Part shown: piece after piece, positions 8,405 to 16,277 of the stretch
How positions within the stretch are numbered: the stretch's first letter is position 1
Layout: each line of letters opens with the position of its first letter
Origin: Sulfuricaulis sp049587675
GTDB taxonomy: Bacteria > Pseudomonadota > Gammaproteobacteria > Acidiferrobacterales > Sulfurifustaceae
DNA: 64,000 nucleotides
Assembly: GCF_049587675.1 (NCBI RefSeq)
Contig: NZ_JBAVEJ010000048.1
Span: forward strand, 1-64,000
Direction of reading: 5' to 3'
Notes under the pieces: generated by a model
The model's database searches: none
Told to the model about the DNA's origin: nothing
Seen by the model: only the letters and a program-made list of their open reading frames with translations
Made by a program: the position numbers and the translations under genes

Positions 8405-9676
8405 ATGAATCCCTTTGCCTATCAGGACCGGCAACTGTACGCCGAGAACGTGCGTCTCGCCGATATCGCCGCCGATGTCGGCACGCCCTGTTATGTCTAT
8501 TCACGCGCCGCCATCGAGGAGCGCTTCCGTGCCTTCGATTCCGCGCTGGCCGGGCGCGACCATCTCGTCTGCTACGCCGTCAAGGCCAACTCCAATCTGG
8601 CGGTGCTGGACCTGCTTGCGCGTTTGGGCTCAGGTTTCGACATCGTCTCGGGCGGCGAACTCGAGCGCGTACTGGCGGCCGGCGGCGATCCGGCCAAGGT
8701 CGTGTTCTCCGGCGTCGGCAAGACGCCCGAGGAGATGCGCCGTGCGCTGGCGGCGGGAATTCACTGTTTCAACGTGGAATCCGAGGCGGAGCTGGAAATA
8801 CTGAACGACGTGGCGGGGAAACTCGGCAGGCCGGCGCCGGTGGCGCTGCGCGTCAACCCGGACGTGGACCCGGCCACGCATCCCTATATCGCCACAGGAC
8901 TGAAGCAGAGCAAATTCGGGATCGACATTGCGCGCGCCGAGGCGGCATATATGCGCGCGCAGTCGCTGCCGAACTTGCGCATCGTGGGCATTGCCTGCCA
9001 CATCGGTTCGCAGCTCACGGACATGGCACCGCTGCTCGAGGCGCTGGATCGCGTCATTGGCCTGGCAGGCACGCTGCTCGAGCGCGGCGTTGCCCTGCAG
9101 CATCTCGATCTCGGCGGTGGGCTCGGTATTCGATACAACGAGGAGCAGCCGCCGGAGCCCGCCGACTATGTGCGTGCGATTCTCGACCGCTTGCAGCCCA
9201 AGGACGCGCGCTGCCAGAAGTTGCGTCTGATCTTTGAACCCGGACGCGCCATAGTCGGCAATGCCGGACTGCTGCTCACGCGTGTATTGTTTCTCAAGCT
9301 CGGCGAGGAACGGAACTTCGCCGTGGTCGATGCGGCGATGAACGACCTGCTGCGTCCCGCGCTCTACGATGCCTGGCACGATATTACGCCGGTCGCCGTG
9401 GACCAGCCGCGCAGCTTGCGTACCTATGATGTCGTCGGACCGGTATGCGAGAGCGGCGATTTTCTCGGGCGCGATCGCGCGCTGGGCATTGAGGCCGGTG
9501 ATTTGCTGGCCGTGGTTTCCGCCGGCGCCTACGGCGCCGTGATGAGTTCTAACTACAACACCCGTCCGCGGGTTCCCGAAGTGATGGTGGATGGAAACCG
9601 GTTCCACGTCGTGCGCCGGCGCGAGACCGTCGCTGAACTCATGGCGCCTGAATCCCTGTTGCCGGGGAAGAAGTGA
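8405..9676 (+). CDS. lysA: Diaminopimelate decarboxylase
   Basis: A 423-residue PLP-dependent fold-type III decarboxylase converting meso-diaminopimelate to L-lysine. The PLP lysine is Lys60 in CYAVKANSN. Glycine-rich phosphate contacts include HLDLGGGLGIRY, and EPGRAIVGNAG follows. The C-terminal CESGDFLGRDR (Cys about 348) supplies the second-subunit active-site Cys, and SAGAYGAVMSSNYN is typical of LysA. The length is normal. It lies between lptM and a methyltransferase on the same strand and with dapF forms the last steps of lysine synthesis. Confidence 0.97.
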   Translation: MNPFAYQDRQLYAENVRLADIAADVGTPCYVYSRAAIEERFRAFDSALAGRDHLVCYAVKANSNLAVLDLLARLGSGFDIVSGGELERVLAAGGDPAKVVFSGVGKTPEEMRRALAAGIHCFNVESEAELEILNDVAGKLGRPAPVALRVNPDVDPATHPYIATGLKQSKFGIDIARAEAAYMRAQSLPNLRIVGIACHIGSQLTDMAPLLEALDRVIGLAGTLLERGVALQHLDLGGGLGIRYNEEQPPEPADYVRAILDRLQPKDARCQKLRLIFEPGRAIVGNAGLLLTRVLFLKLGEERNFAVVDAAMNDLLRPALYDAWHDITPVAVDQPRSLRTYDVVGPVCESGDFLGRDRALGIEAGDLLAVVSAGAYGAVMSSNYNTRPRVPEVMVDGNRFHVVRRRETVAELMAPESLLPGKK

Positions 9677-9698
9677 CCGGCGGCGTTCGCGTCCTCCC

Positions 9699-10373
9699 GT
9701 GAAATTCATCGAGCGTATTCCCGAACCGGAACTGATGGACGATCCGGACCAGGCGCGCGCCTATGCCGGCGCCGATTTTTCAGAACCGCACCAGGCCTTC
9801 GTCGAACGTTTCGCGCAATTCTTTCCGCGTCACCGTCCACGCCGCGTGCTTGATCTGGGCTGCGGCGCGGCGGATGTCACGATCCGTTTCGCCCGCGCCC
9901 ATCCCGGGTGTGAATTGACTGGCGTGGACGGCGCTCCGGCGATGCTGGCGCTGGCCAGGGACGCGATCACGCGCGCACGATTGGATCATCGTGTTCATCT
10001 GCGCGAGCGGCGTTTGCCCGACACGACACTGGCACGACATGCCTTCGATACCGTGATCAGCAATAGTCTGTTGCATCATCTATCCGATCCACAGGTGTTG
10101 TGGTGTGCGGTGGTGGACTGTGCCGCGCCGGGTGCGGCGGTGTTCATCATGGATTTATACCGGCCGGACACGCGCGCACAAGCTGGCCGTCTGGTGCAGG
10201 AATATTCCGGCAACGAGCCGGAAGTCCTGAGGCGGGATTTTTCCAATTCCTTGCTCGCGGCCTATCGCCCCGAGGAAATCGCCGCGCAGTTGGCACAGGC
10301 CAATCTCTCCTGTTTACTCGTAGAGGCTGTGGGCGACCGGCATGTGGTCGTGCACGGTCAGCTCCCGTTATAG
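9699..10373 (+). CDS. Class I SAM-dependent methyltransferase
   Basis: A protein of about 224 residues starting from GTG at 9699 (then KFIERIPEPELMDD). The SAM-binding motif I is VLDLGCGAADVTIRFA, with the acidic ELTGVDGAPAMLALA as motif II. FDTVISNSLLHHLSDP is the usual motif IV region of small-molecule or quinone-type methyltransferases. The substrate is unknown. It lies 22 bases after lysA and 3 bases before the CoA-binding gene, so it is probably cotranscribed. A longer reading frame extends into lysA but has no support. Confidence 0.82.
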   Translation: MKFIERIPEPELMDDPDQARAYAGADFSEPHQAFVERFAQFFPRHRPRRVLDLGCGAADVTIRFARAHPGCELTGVDGAPAMLALARDAITRARLDHRVHLRERRLPDTTLARHAFDTVISNSLLHHLSDPQVLWCAVVDCAAPGAAVFIMDLYRPDTRAQAGRLVQEYSGNEPEVLRRDFSNSLLAAYRPEEIAAQLAQANLSCLLVEAVGDRHVVVHGQLPL

Positions 10374-10376
10374 CCC

Positions 10377-10811
10377 GTGAACTCTTTCCAAAATCCTCCG
10401 GACGAGGTGATCAGGGAACTGCTGGTGCGTGTGCACACCATTGCCATGATCGGCCTCTCGCCGCGGCCCAACCGGCCAAGCCATCGGGTCGCCTTGCACA
10501 TGCAGCATTTCGGTTACCGGATCGTGCCGATACGCCCGGCGGTGGATTCGGTATTGGGCGAGAAGGCGTACGCAACGCTGGAAGGAGTACCGGACAAGAT
10601 CGATCTCGTGGATGTTTTTCGTGCCCCGGAATATGTGGACAAGATCGTCGATGAATGCCTGACGCTCAAGCTTCCAGTGATCTGGCTGCAACTCGACGTG
10701 GTGAACATCCCGGCGGCTCTGCGTGCCCGCGCCGCCGGGATGCAAGTTGTCATGAACCGTTGTATTTATCAGGACTACCTTCGTTTCTTCGGGCCGGTGC
10801 CACACCCGTGA
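10377..10811 (+). CDS. CoA-binding domain protein (YccU-like)
   Basis: A 144-residue protein with a single CoA-binding (succinyl-CoA synthetase alpha-like) Rossmann domain. Visible marks are HTIAMIGLSPRPNRPSH near residue 20-35 and IDLVDVFRAPEYVDKIVDE in the middle. VIWLQLDVVNIPAALRARAAG and the GMQVVMNRCIYQDY end follow. Start is GTG at 10377, 3 bases after the methyltransferase stop. The family is widespread and single-domain, but its cellular role is unsettled. Reversible protein or CoA thiol sensing has been suggested. Confidence 0.88.
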   Translation: MNSFQNPPDEVIRELLVRVHTIAMIGLSPRPNRPSHRVALHMQHFGYRIVPIRPAVDSVLGEKAYATLEGVPDKIDLVDVFRAPEYVDKIVDECLTLKLPVIWLQLDVVNIPAALRARAAGMQVVMNRCIYQDYLRFFGPVPHP

Positions 10812-10864
10812 GCATCCTGTTGACCGCAGTTTATTTGATGCGCGGCAACCGGTAAGCTTGCGCC

Positions 10865-11704
10865 ATGTCAGCCCCCTTTACCAAGATGCACGGCGCCGGA
10901 AACGACTTCGTCGTGTTCGACGGTGTCACGCGCCCGGTCGTTCTGACGCCGGAAAAAATTCGCCGTCTTGCCGACCGTCACTTCGGCATCGGCTGCGACC
11001 AGGTGCTGGTTGTGGAGCGGCCCACGGCCAGCGGCGCGGACTTTCGTTACCGGATTTTCAACGCCGACGGGGGCGAGGTCGAGCAGTGCGGCAACGGCGC
11101 GCGCTGTTTCGTGTGTTTCGTCCGCGACAAACGGCTCACGGCCAAGGACGAAATCGCGGTGGAGACGATTTCCGGCATGATTTACCCGCGGCTGGAGCCG
11201 GACGGGAATGTCACCGTGAACATGGGTGTGCCGCGGCTCGATCCCGCCGAGGTGCCGTTTCAGGCAGGCATGCGTGAAAACGTCTATGATTTGGAGGTGA
11301 ACGGAAGGAAAGTGAGCGTGACCGTCCTCTCCATGGGCAACCCGCACGCCGTGCAGGTGGTGCCGGAGGTGGACAACGCGCCGGTGAATACGCAGGGCCC
11401 GCTGATCGAGCGGCATCCGCGTTTTCCTCAGCGTGTGAACGCCGGTTACATGCAGGTCGTGGACCGGGGGCACATCCGCCTGCGGGTTTACGAGCGCGGT
11501 GCCGGCGAGACCTTGGCCTGCGGGAGCGGGGCCTGTGCCGCGGTGGTTGCCGGTCGCCAACGGGGGCTGCTCGATGATAAGGTTGACGTGAAGCTGCTCG
11601 GCGGCACGCTGCGCGTGTCCTGGGCCGGCGAAGGGCAGCCGGTGTGGATGACCGGCCCGGCGGTGACGGTATTCGAAGGAACTATCGACCTGGATCGGCT
11701 ATGA
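10865..11704 (+). CDS. dapF: Diaminopimelate epimerase
   Basis: A 279-residue PLP-independent epimerase that interconverts LL- and meso-diaminopimelate for lysine and peptidoglycan synthesis. The two catalytic cysteines are visible: Cys75 in QCGNGARCF and Cys219 in ACGSGACA. The N-terminal KMHGAGNDFVVFDG is the family signature. Length and spacing match the E. coli enzyme. Its stop overlaps the start of the DUF484 gene (ATGA), and xerC follows, giving the classic dapF-DUF484-xerC order. Confidence 0.97.
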   Translation: MSAPFTKMHGAGNDFVVFDGVTRPVVLTPEKIRRLADRHFGIGCDQVLVVERPTASGADFRYRIFNADGGEVEQCGNGARCFVCFVRDKRLTAKDEIAVETISGMIYPRLEPDGNVTVNMGVPRLDPAEVPFQAGMRENVYDLEVNGRKVSVTVLSMGNPHAVQVVPEVDNAPVNTQGPLIERHPRFPQRVNAGYMQVVDRGHIRLRVYERGAGETLACGSGACAAVVAGRQRGLLDDKVDVKLLGGTLRVSWAGEGQPVWMTGPAVTVFEGTIDLDRL

Positions 11705-12402
11705 CAAAAAAATTACCCAGCGGTGAATTGCAGACGGAGCTTTCCTGGGAGGAAGCGGTTTCCCGTTATCTCGAGGATCACCCCGACTATTTTCAGCGCC
11801 ACCCCGATGCCGTGTCGCGGCTACAGCTCTCGCACGAAACCGGCGGCAAGGCGGTGTCGCTCATCGAGCGTCAGGTGCAGGTGTTGCGCGAGCAGAACCA
11901 GGCGCTGCAGCGCCAGTTGCGCGAGCTGGTCAACAACGCGCGTGAGAACGACGTGCTCAGCGGCCGCGTGCATCGCTATGCCACCGCCATGATCGGCTGC
12001 ACATCGCTCGATGACGTGTTCGATACCACTTACGATTTGCTTCGGCAGGAGTTCAAGCTCGATGCCGTCGTAATCCTGGTACAGGGACGGCCAGCCGTCG
12101 GCGGTCACCCGGAGCTGGTGCCCGAAGACGACAAGCGCCTGGGCGCGCTGTTGCAGCAGTTCGGTTCCGGCAAGCCGATCTGCGGCGGCAAGTTCGAGGA
12201 AAGCCTGATGAGCTACCTCTTCAGCGGACGCGCCTCCGAGATCAAGTCCAGCGCGTTGATTCCGCTCGGCGAGAAGAATCCCCATGGTGTCCTGGGCCTG
12301 GGCACGCAGGACCCGCACCGCTTCCATCCGGGTATGGGCACGGTCTATCTCACGCGGCTGGGCGAACTGCTGACGCACAGTCTTGCCAGGCATCACGGAT
12401 AA
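11701..12402 (+). CDS. DUF484 family protein
   Basis: A 233-residue protein. The N-terminal part (YLEDHPDYFQRHPDAVSRL) is the DUF484 signature; a coiled coil (QVQVLREQNQALQRQLRELV) and a GAF-like domain follow. It is the homologue of E. coli YigA, encoded between dapF and xerC, with no firmly known function. The ATG at 11701 overlaps the dapF stop, so translation is coupled. The GAF-like region suggests ligand sensing, which is inference. Confidence 0.88.
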   Translation: MTKKLPSGELQTELSWEEAVSRYLEDHPDYFQRHPDAVSRLQLSHETGGKAVSLIERQVQVLREQNQALQRQLRELVNNARENDVLSGRVHRYATAMIGCTSLDDVFDTTYDLLRQEFKLDAVVILVQGRPAVGGHPELVPEDDKRLGALLQQFGSGKPICGGKFEESLMSYLFSGRASEIKSSALIPLGEKNPHGVLGLGTQDPHRFHPGMGTVYLTRLGELLTHSLARHHG

Positions 12403-12421
12403 GCCGGGGCGCGTGCCGCCG

Positions 12422-13330
12422 ATGCACGAACACGCCCGCCAGTTTCTGGAAAAGTTTCTGCTTCATCTCGGCGCCGAGCGCCGTCTTTCGCCGCTCACGT
12501 CAATCCATTACCGGCGCGATCTCACGCAGTGCATGGCGTATTGCGACAGCTGCGGCATTGCGGACTGGGACGGCCTGAACATCGCCGAGGTGCGCGGCTG
12601 GGTGGCGGCGATGCACCGCAAGGGGCTTTCCGGCAAGAGCATCCAGCGTGCGCTCTCCGCGCTGCGCAGTTTCTACCGTTATCTGTTGCGTGAACAGGCA
12701 GTCACGCGCAATCCCGCCAGCGGTGTTACTGCACCCAAGTCCGCGCGCCGTCTACCCAGAACGCTCACGACCGATCAGGCCGCGCGACTGATGACTTTTG
12801 ATGCCCGCGATCCGCTTGTGCGGCGCGACCGGGCGCTGATCGAACTTCTGTATTCCTCGGGCCTGCGCCTGTCGGAACTGGTGAATCTCGATCTTGCCGA
12901 ACTCGATTTGTCCAGTGGCCTTGTGCGGGTAACGGGCAAGGGCAGGAAAGTTCGCGACGTGCCGGTGGGCGCGAAGGCGCGCGACGCCCTGCGTGAATGG
13001 CTGGCAGTGCGCGGCAAATTTGCCGGCCCGGAACAGCCGGCGGTGTTCGTGACCCGCCGGGGACAGCGAATCGGCGGACGCGCGGTGCAAAATCGGTTGC
13101 GATTGCGGGCGGCTAAACAGGGGATGGAAGTGCCGGTGCATCCGCACATGCTGCGTCATTCGTTCGCCAGTCACGTGCTGGAATCGAGCGGCGATCTGCG
13201 CGCGGTGCAGGAAATGCTCGGACACGCCAACATATCCACCACGCAGATTTACACTCATCTCGACTTCCAGCATCTGGCGAGCGTGTATGACAAGGCTCAT
13301 CCGCGCGCGCGCAAGAAAACCCCGGCATGA
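12422..13330 (+). CDS. xerC: Site-specific tyrosine recombinase XerC
   Basis: A protein of about 302 residues that with XerD resolves chromosome dimers at dif. The N-terminal SAM-like core-binding domain covers about residues 1-90 (SIQRALSALRSFYRYLL). The catalytic domain has Arg149 in SSGLRLSELV and the Lys of TGKGRKVRDVP. HMLRHSFASH (H-x-x-R), the LGHANISTTQ segment and the nucleophile Tyr in IYTHLD complete the active site. A GTG at 12413 is an alternative start. Genomic position after dapF and DUF484 favours XerC over XerD. Its stop overlaps the start of the next gene. Confidence 0.95.
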   Translation: MHEHARQFLEKFLLHLGAERRLSPLTSIHYRRDLTQCMAYCDSCGIADWDGLNIAEVRGWVAAMHRKGLSGKSIQRALSALRSFYRYLLREQAVTRNPASGVTAPKSARRLPRTLTTDQAARLMTFDARDPLVRRDRALIELLYSSGLRLSELVNLDLAELDLSSGLVRVTGKGRKVRDVPVGAKARDALREWLAVRGKFAGPEQPAVFVTRRGQRIGGRAVQNRLRLRAAKQGMEVPVHPHMLRHSFASHVLESSGDLRAVQEMLGHANISTTQIYTHLDFQHLASVYDKAHPRARKKTPA

Positions 13331-14187
13331 ACGACGTACATTTTTACAGCATGCGCCGGCTCTCGCCTTATCAGGGGACCGTGCAGGTCGCGGAAACGGC
13401 TGGCTTCCGGGCGATCACCTCTGACGGAATGACATGGCGGGTGCAATTCCTCAACCTTCGTTCGCGCCTTTCCAGCCATGCCGTGTGGCGCGCCGATGGC
13501 AGTGGCAATCTGGTCGAGACCGAGCGCACCCGTGAATTCATCGCGGCCATGCAAAATCATCCACCTTTTCCATTCGCGCCGGCGGACAACATTGAGTTGT
13601 GGTTGCTGGATGCGAAGCAGCGCCAACCGCTCGCGATCCTGACCAGCACCCTGGAACGAATCACGCCGCCGCGGGTGGCGGACAGCGTCTGGCACGCGGC
13701 GCTTGTGGGCGATGACAGTTTCATGGCCCCGAGCCTGTCATCGGGCGTCGGCCGTGGCGATCCGGTATCGCACATTCCGCACCGTGAAGTGCTGAACCGC
13801 TGTGTGCAGAAGGCCGCTGGGCCGCTGGAACGCGCGCAGTGGTTCCGGCGCGCCAGCGACGGCAGTGGCACCGGTCTGCACGGCAGCCGTCTCGATCCCG
13901 GACAGATCGGACGTCAGCTGGAACGGAAAGCGTTCCCCGAGATGTTGTTGCGCGAGGAATGGGAAGACGAGCGCGAGAAAAAACTTGTTCACGATTATCA
14001 CGACTGGCAGGCGCCAAACCTGTTGACACACTGCAATCTCTCGCGCCTCACACGCGATCGCCTTGAGCGCGCCGCTTGCCGTCAGGCGGAGAAACTCTAC
14101 AAGGTCCGTCACTTTCTGCCGGAAATCATAAATACCGATCTGCTGAACGTGGCTTTTGTCGAAGCCGTGATACGACGCTCCTCGTAG
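13327..14187 (+). CDS. Conserved hypothetical protein downstream of xerC
   Basis: A 286-residue protein I do not recognise. It starts in the xerC stop (ATGA overlap), so it is likely cotranslated. The N-terminal third looks like a small beta domain (QVAETAGFRAITSDGMTWRV then VQFLNLRSRLSSHAVW). The middle holds LWLLDAKQRQPLAIL. The C-terminal third is helical and charged, rich in Glu, Lys and Arg (EEWEDEREKKLVHDYHDW). There is no signal peptide or membrane segment. Base use matches its neighbours. The link to xerC might mean a DNA-related role, but nothing in the sequence proves it. Confidence 0.75.
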   Translation: MNDVHFYSMRRLSPYQGTVQVAETAGFRAITSDGMTWRVQFLNLRSRLSSHAVWRADGSGNLVETERTREFIAAMQNHPPFPFAPADNIELWLLDAKQRQPLAILTSTLERITPPRVADSVWHAALVGDDSFMAPSLSSGVGRGDPVSHIPHREVLNRCVQKAAGPLERAQWFRRASDGSGTGLHGSRLDPGQIGRQLERKAFPEMLLREEWEDEREKKLVHDYHDWQAPNLLTHCNLSRLTRDRLERAACRQAEKLYKVRHFLPEIINTDLLNVAFVEAVIRRSS

Positions 14188-14286
14188 CGCACAGTGCCTC
14201 GGTATCCGGCGGTTACCCCTGACGTGATGTGGGTGTTAGCTCCCTGTCTTACCAACGCGCCGGCAAATGACTTAGAATAGAGTCGT

Positions 14287-14338
14287 CCGTCCGTGGAGGA
14301 AGAGCATTATTCCGTATTCTCGGGAGATTCACGGACGG
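14287..14338 (+). promoter_or_regulatory. Inverted repeat in the leader of the LexA-fold gene
   Basis: CCGTCCGTG at 14287-14295 is matched by its complement CACGGACGG at 14330-14338, 37 bases before the start codon of the next gene. The 9-base arms are perfect and 34 bases apart. This could be an operator or an mRNA hairpin; there is no T-run, so it is not a terminator. Confidence 0.4.
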
Positions 14339-14375
14339 TAGCGGTGACGCAATATTTCAATTCCGGAGACGGCCC

Positions 14376-14750
14376 ATGGCCGACAAATTAAAGACCATTC
14401 CGATCATCCCCGCCCAGCAGGCCAACCAGGTGCATGCGGAAATAACGAGCTGTGCCGATGCCGAACCGTATGCCCTGCGAGTCATTGGCGACAGCATGGC
14501 TCCTGAATTTCTGGACGGCCACATTATTATCGTGGATCCGGCCATGCCGCCAATCAATGGCGCCTATGTCGTTATCGACTACCGGGGCGAGACCACGTTC
14601 CGCCAGTTCGTTGTGGAAGAGGGCAGAAAATTCCTCAAGGCACTGAACGACGCCTATCCGACCGTCGAGATGGTGGAGAATTACTCGGTTCGCGGCGTGG
14701 TGGTTCAGCGCGCCAGCCGGCGACGCAAGGACCTGAAGCATTATTATTAG
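14376..14750 (+). CDS. LexA/S24-fold protein without DNA-binding domain
   Basis: A 124-residue protein made only of the LexA/UmuD-like S24 domain. The nucleophile motif GDSMAPEFLDG puts Ser at residue 40, matching LexA GDSM. In LexA the catalytic Lys lies 37 residues later in a VTVKRL strand; here the aligned segment reads ETTFRQF, placing Arg76 where Lys is expected. There is no helix-turn-helix and no clear cleavage-site Ala-Gly. The C-terminus is basic (RRRKDLKHYY). It may be a non-cleaving scaffold or a peptidase with an altered dyad. The start is close to an inverted repeat. Confidence 0.8.
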   Translation: MADKLKTIPIIPAQQANQVHAEITSCADAEPYALRVIGDSMAPEFLDGHIIIVDPAMPPINGAYVVIDYRGETTFRQFVVEEGRKFLKALNDAYPTVEMVENYSVRGVVVQRASRRRKDLKHYY

Positions 14751-14803
14751 TTGCCCGGAGGTTACAGAGAAAAAGATACTCCAAGGATCACTCTGTGGCT
14801 AAA

Positions 14804-16108
14804 TTAAATATTCTCGTACAGGTGCGCCCGTGACCAGGGGATGTCGTTATTGGTGCCGCGCGTGAAGAAGACCTGGAACAGCTGCAGCGTGCCGGCGGTG
14901 AAGCCGGCGGTGGAACCGGCAAGGTAAAGCCGCCAGGCGCGCGTAAAAGCACTGTCATACATCCGTTCGATTTTCTCCGCATGCTGATTGAAGCGCGAGA
15001 GCCAATGTTCGAGCGTTTTGGCGTAGTGCAGGCGCAAGTTTTCGATGTCGAGCACGGAAAATTCGTGCGCCTCGAAGATGTCCATCATCTCGCGCAGCGT
15101 GGGCGGGTAGCCGCCGGGAAAAATGCGCTTTTCGATCCAGGCATTGATCGGTTCGGGCTTGTTGCGACCGATCGAATGAATCAATCCACGTCCGTCCGGT
15201 GCGAGGCAGCGATGGATGACATCGCCCAGTTCACGGTAATGGTTCCGCCCGACATGCTCGAGCATGCCGATAGAGACAAAAACGTCGTATTCACCGGCGA
15301 TAAGTCGATAATCTTCCTCGATATACACCACCTTCCCGTCCAGTCCCTCGGCCTTCGCCTTCTCGCGGGCATAAACGATTTGCTGATGTGAAATGTTATA
15401 TGAGGTAACCAGGACACCATAGTGTTTCGCCATGTGGCGCGCGAATCCGCCCCAGCCGCTGCCGGCTTCCACCACCCGGTCGCCCGGCTTCAACCGGAGC
15501 TTGCGGCAGACGTGATCCATTTTGGCGCGCTGCGCCTGCTCAAGCGTGAGATCCGCCGAAGGGAAATAAGCGCAGGTATACTGCATGGCCTCGCTATCGA
15601 GCCAGAGTTCGTAAAAGTCGTTGCCGATGTCGTAGTGATGATGGATGTTGTCGCGTGAATCGGTGATCCGGTTCGGGCGCGTACGATTGAAGAGCCATGT
15701 CTGCGCGGCCATGAGTTTATGATATTTCGGCAAAGACGCTGCTGCACGGTAGGCAGTTTCGAGAAACTCGACCAGGTCGCCATCGATATCGATGCGACCA
15801 GTGCTGTAGAGATCGCCGAAATGCAGGGTGGGATTCATGAGTAGTTGATGCAATACTTCGCTGTCGCGAATATGCACGCGCGAGTCCGGTGTGGCGGTGG
15901 AGGATGAAATTTCCTCGCCATTCCATAACACGAAAGCAAGCGGGGGATGGCCGAGCAGGTCAAGCAGCTTGCGCGTAATCCACCGGTCGAGTGAAGAAAC
16001 ACGCGTTGATGTCTGGGAGATATCAACACCATGCGCTCCGTCCGTCAGGATGGGGATGTTGAGCGAGACAACCTTGTTTTTCTGAATGCCCTTGTCCATA
16101 GCGCTCAT
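14804..16108 (-). CDS. cfa: Cyclopropane-fatty-acyl-phospholipid synthase family methyltransferase
   Basis: A 434-residue protein. The N-terminal domain (about 1-130) is typical of Cfa, with LHFGDLYSTGRIDIDGDL. The SAM domain begins at VVEAGSGWGGFARHMA. The family active-site residues corresponding to E. coli Glu239 (MLEHVGRNHY), His266 (LIHSIGRNK) and Tyr317 (LHYAKTLEHW) are seen. The Cys of GCGWGG, which also contacts bicarbonate in E. coli Cfa, is Ser here, and the C-terminal Cys is Thr. It should methylenate unsaturated phospholipid acyl chains at the inner membrane, or be a related lipid methyltransferase. Confidence 0.88.
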   Translation of the reverse strand: MSAMDKGIQKNKVVSLNIPILTDGAHGVDISQTSTRVSSLDRWITRKLLDLLGHPPLAFVLWNGEEISSSTATPDSRVHIRDSEVLHQLLMNPTLHFGDLYSTGRIDIDGDLVEFLETAYRAAASLPKYHKLMAAQTWLFNRTRPNRITDSRDNIHHHYDIGNDFYELWLDSEAMQYTCAYFPSADLTLEQAQRAKMDHVCRKLRLKPGDRVVEAGSGWGGFARHMAKHYGVLVTSYNISHQQIVYAREKAKAEGLDGKVVYIEEDYRLIAGEYDVFVSIGMLEHVGRNHYRELGDVIHRCLAPDGRGLIHSIGRNKPEPINAWIEKRIFPGGYPPTLREMMDIFEAHEFSVLDIENLRLHYAKTLEHWLSRFNQHAEKIERMYDSAFTRAWRLYLAGSTAGFTAGTLQLFQVFFTRGTNNDIPWSRAHLYENI

Positions 16109-16277
16109 TAACTTCCATTAGGACGCCATTATCCTACCTCGTTGGAGCACGGGATGACAAATGGTCCCCGACCAGGCCTATGACACCACAAGCCACATGC
16201 CGGTGGATAAATCCCCGGTGCCGGATTTCTCCAGTCACCACGTCACTTACCGGCGGCGAAACGTGTAAAATCCCGGC

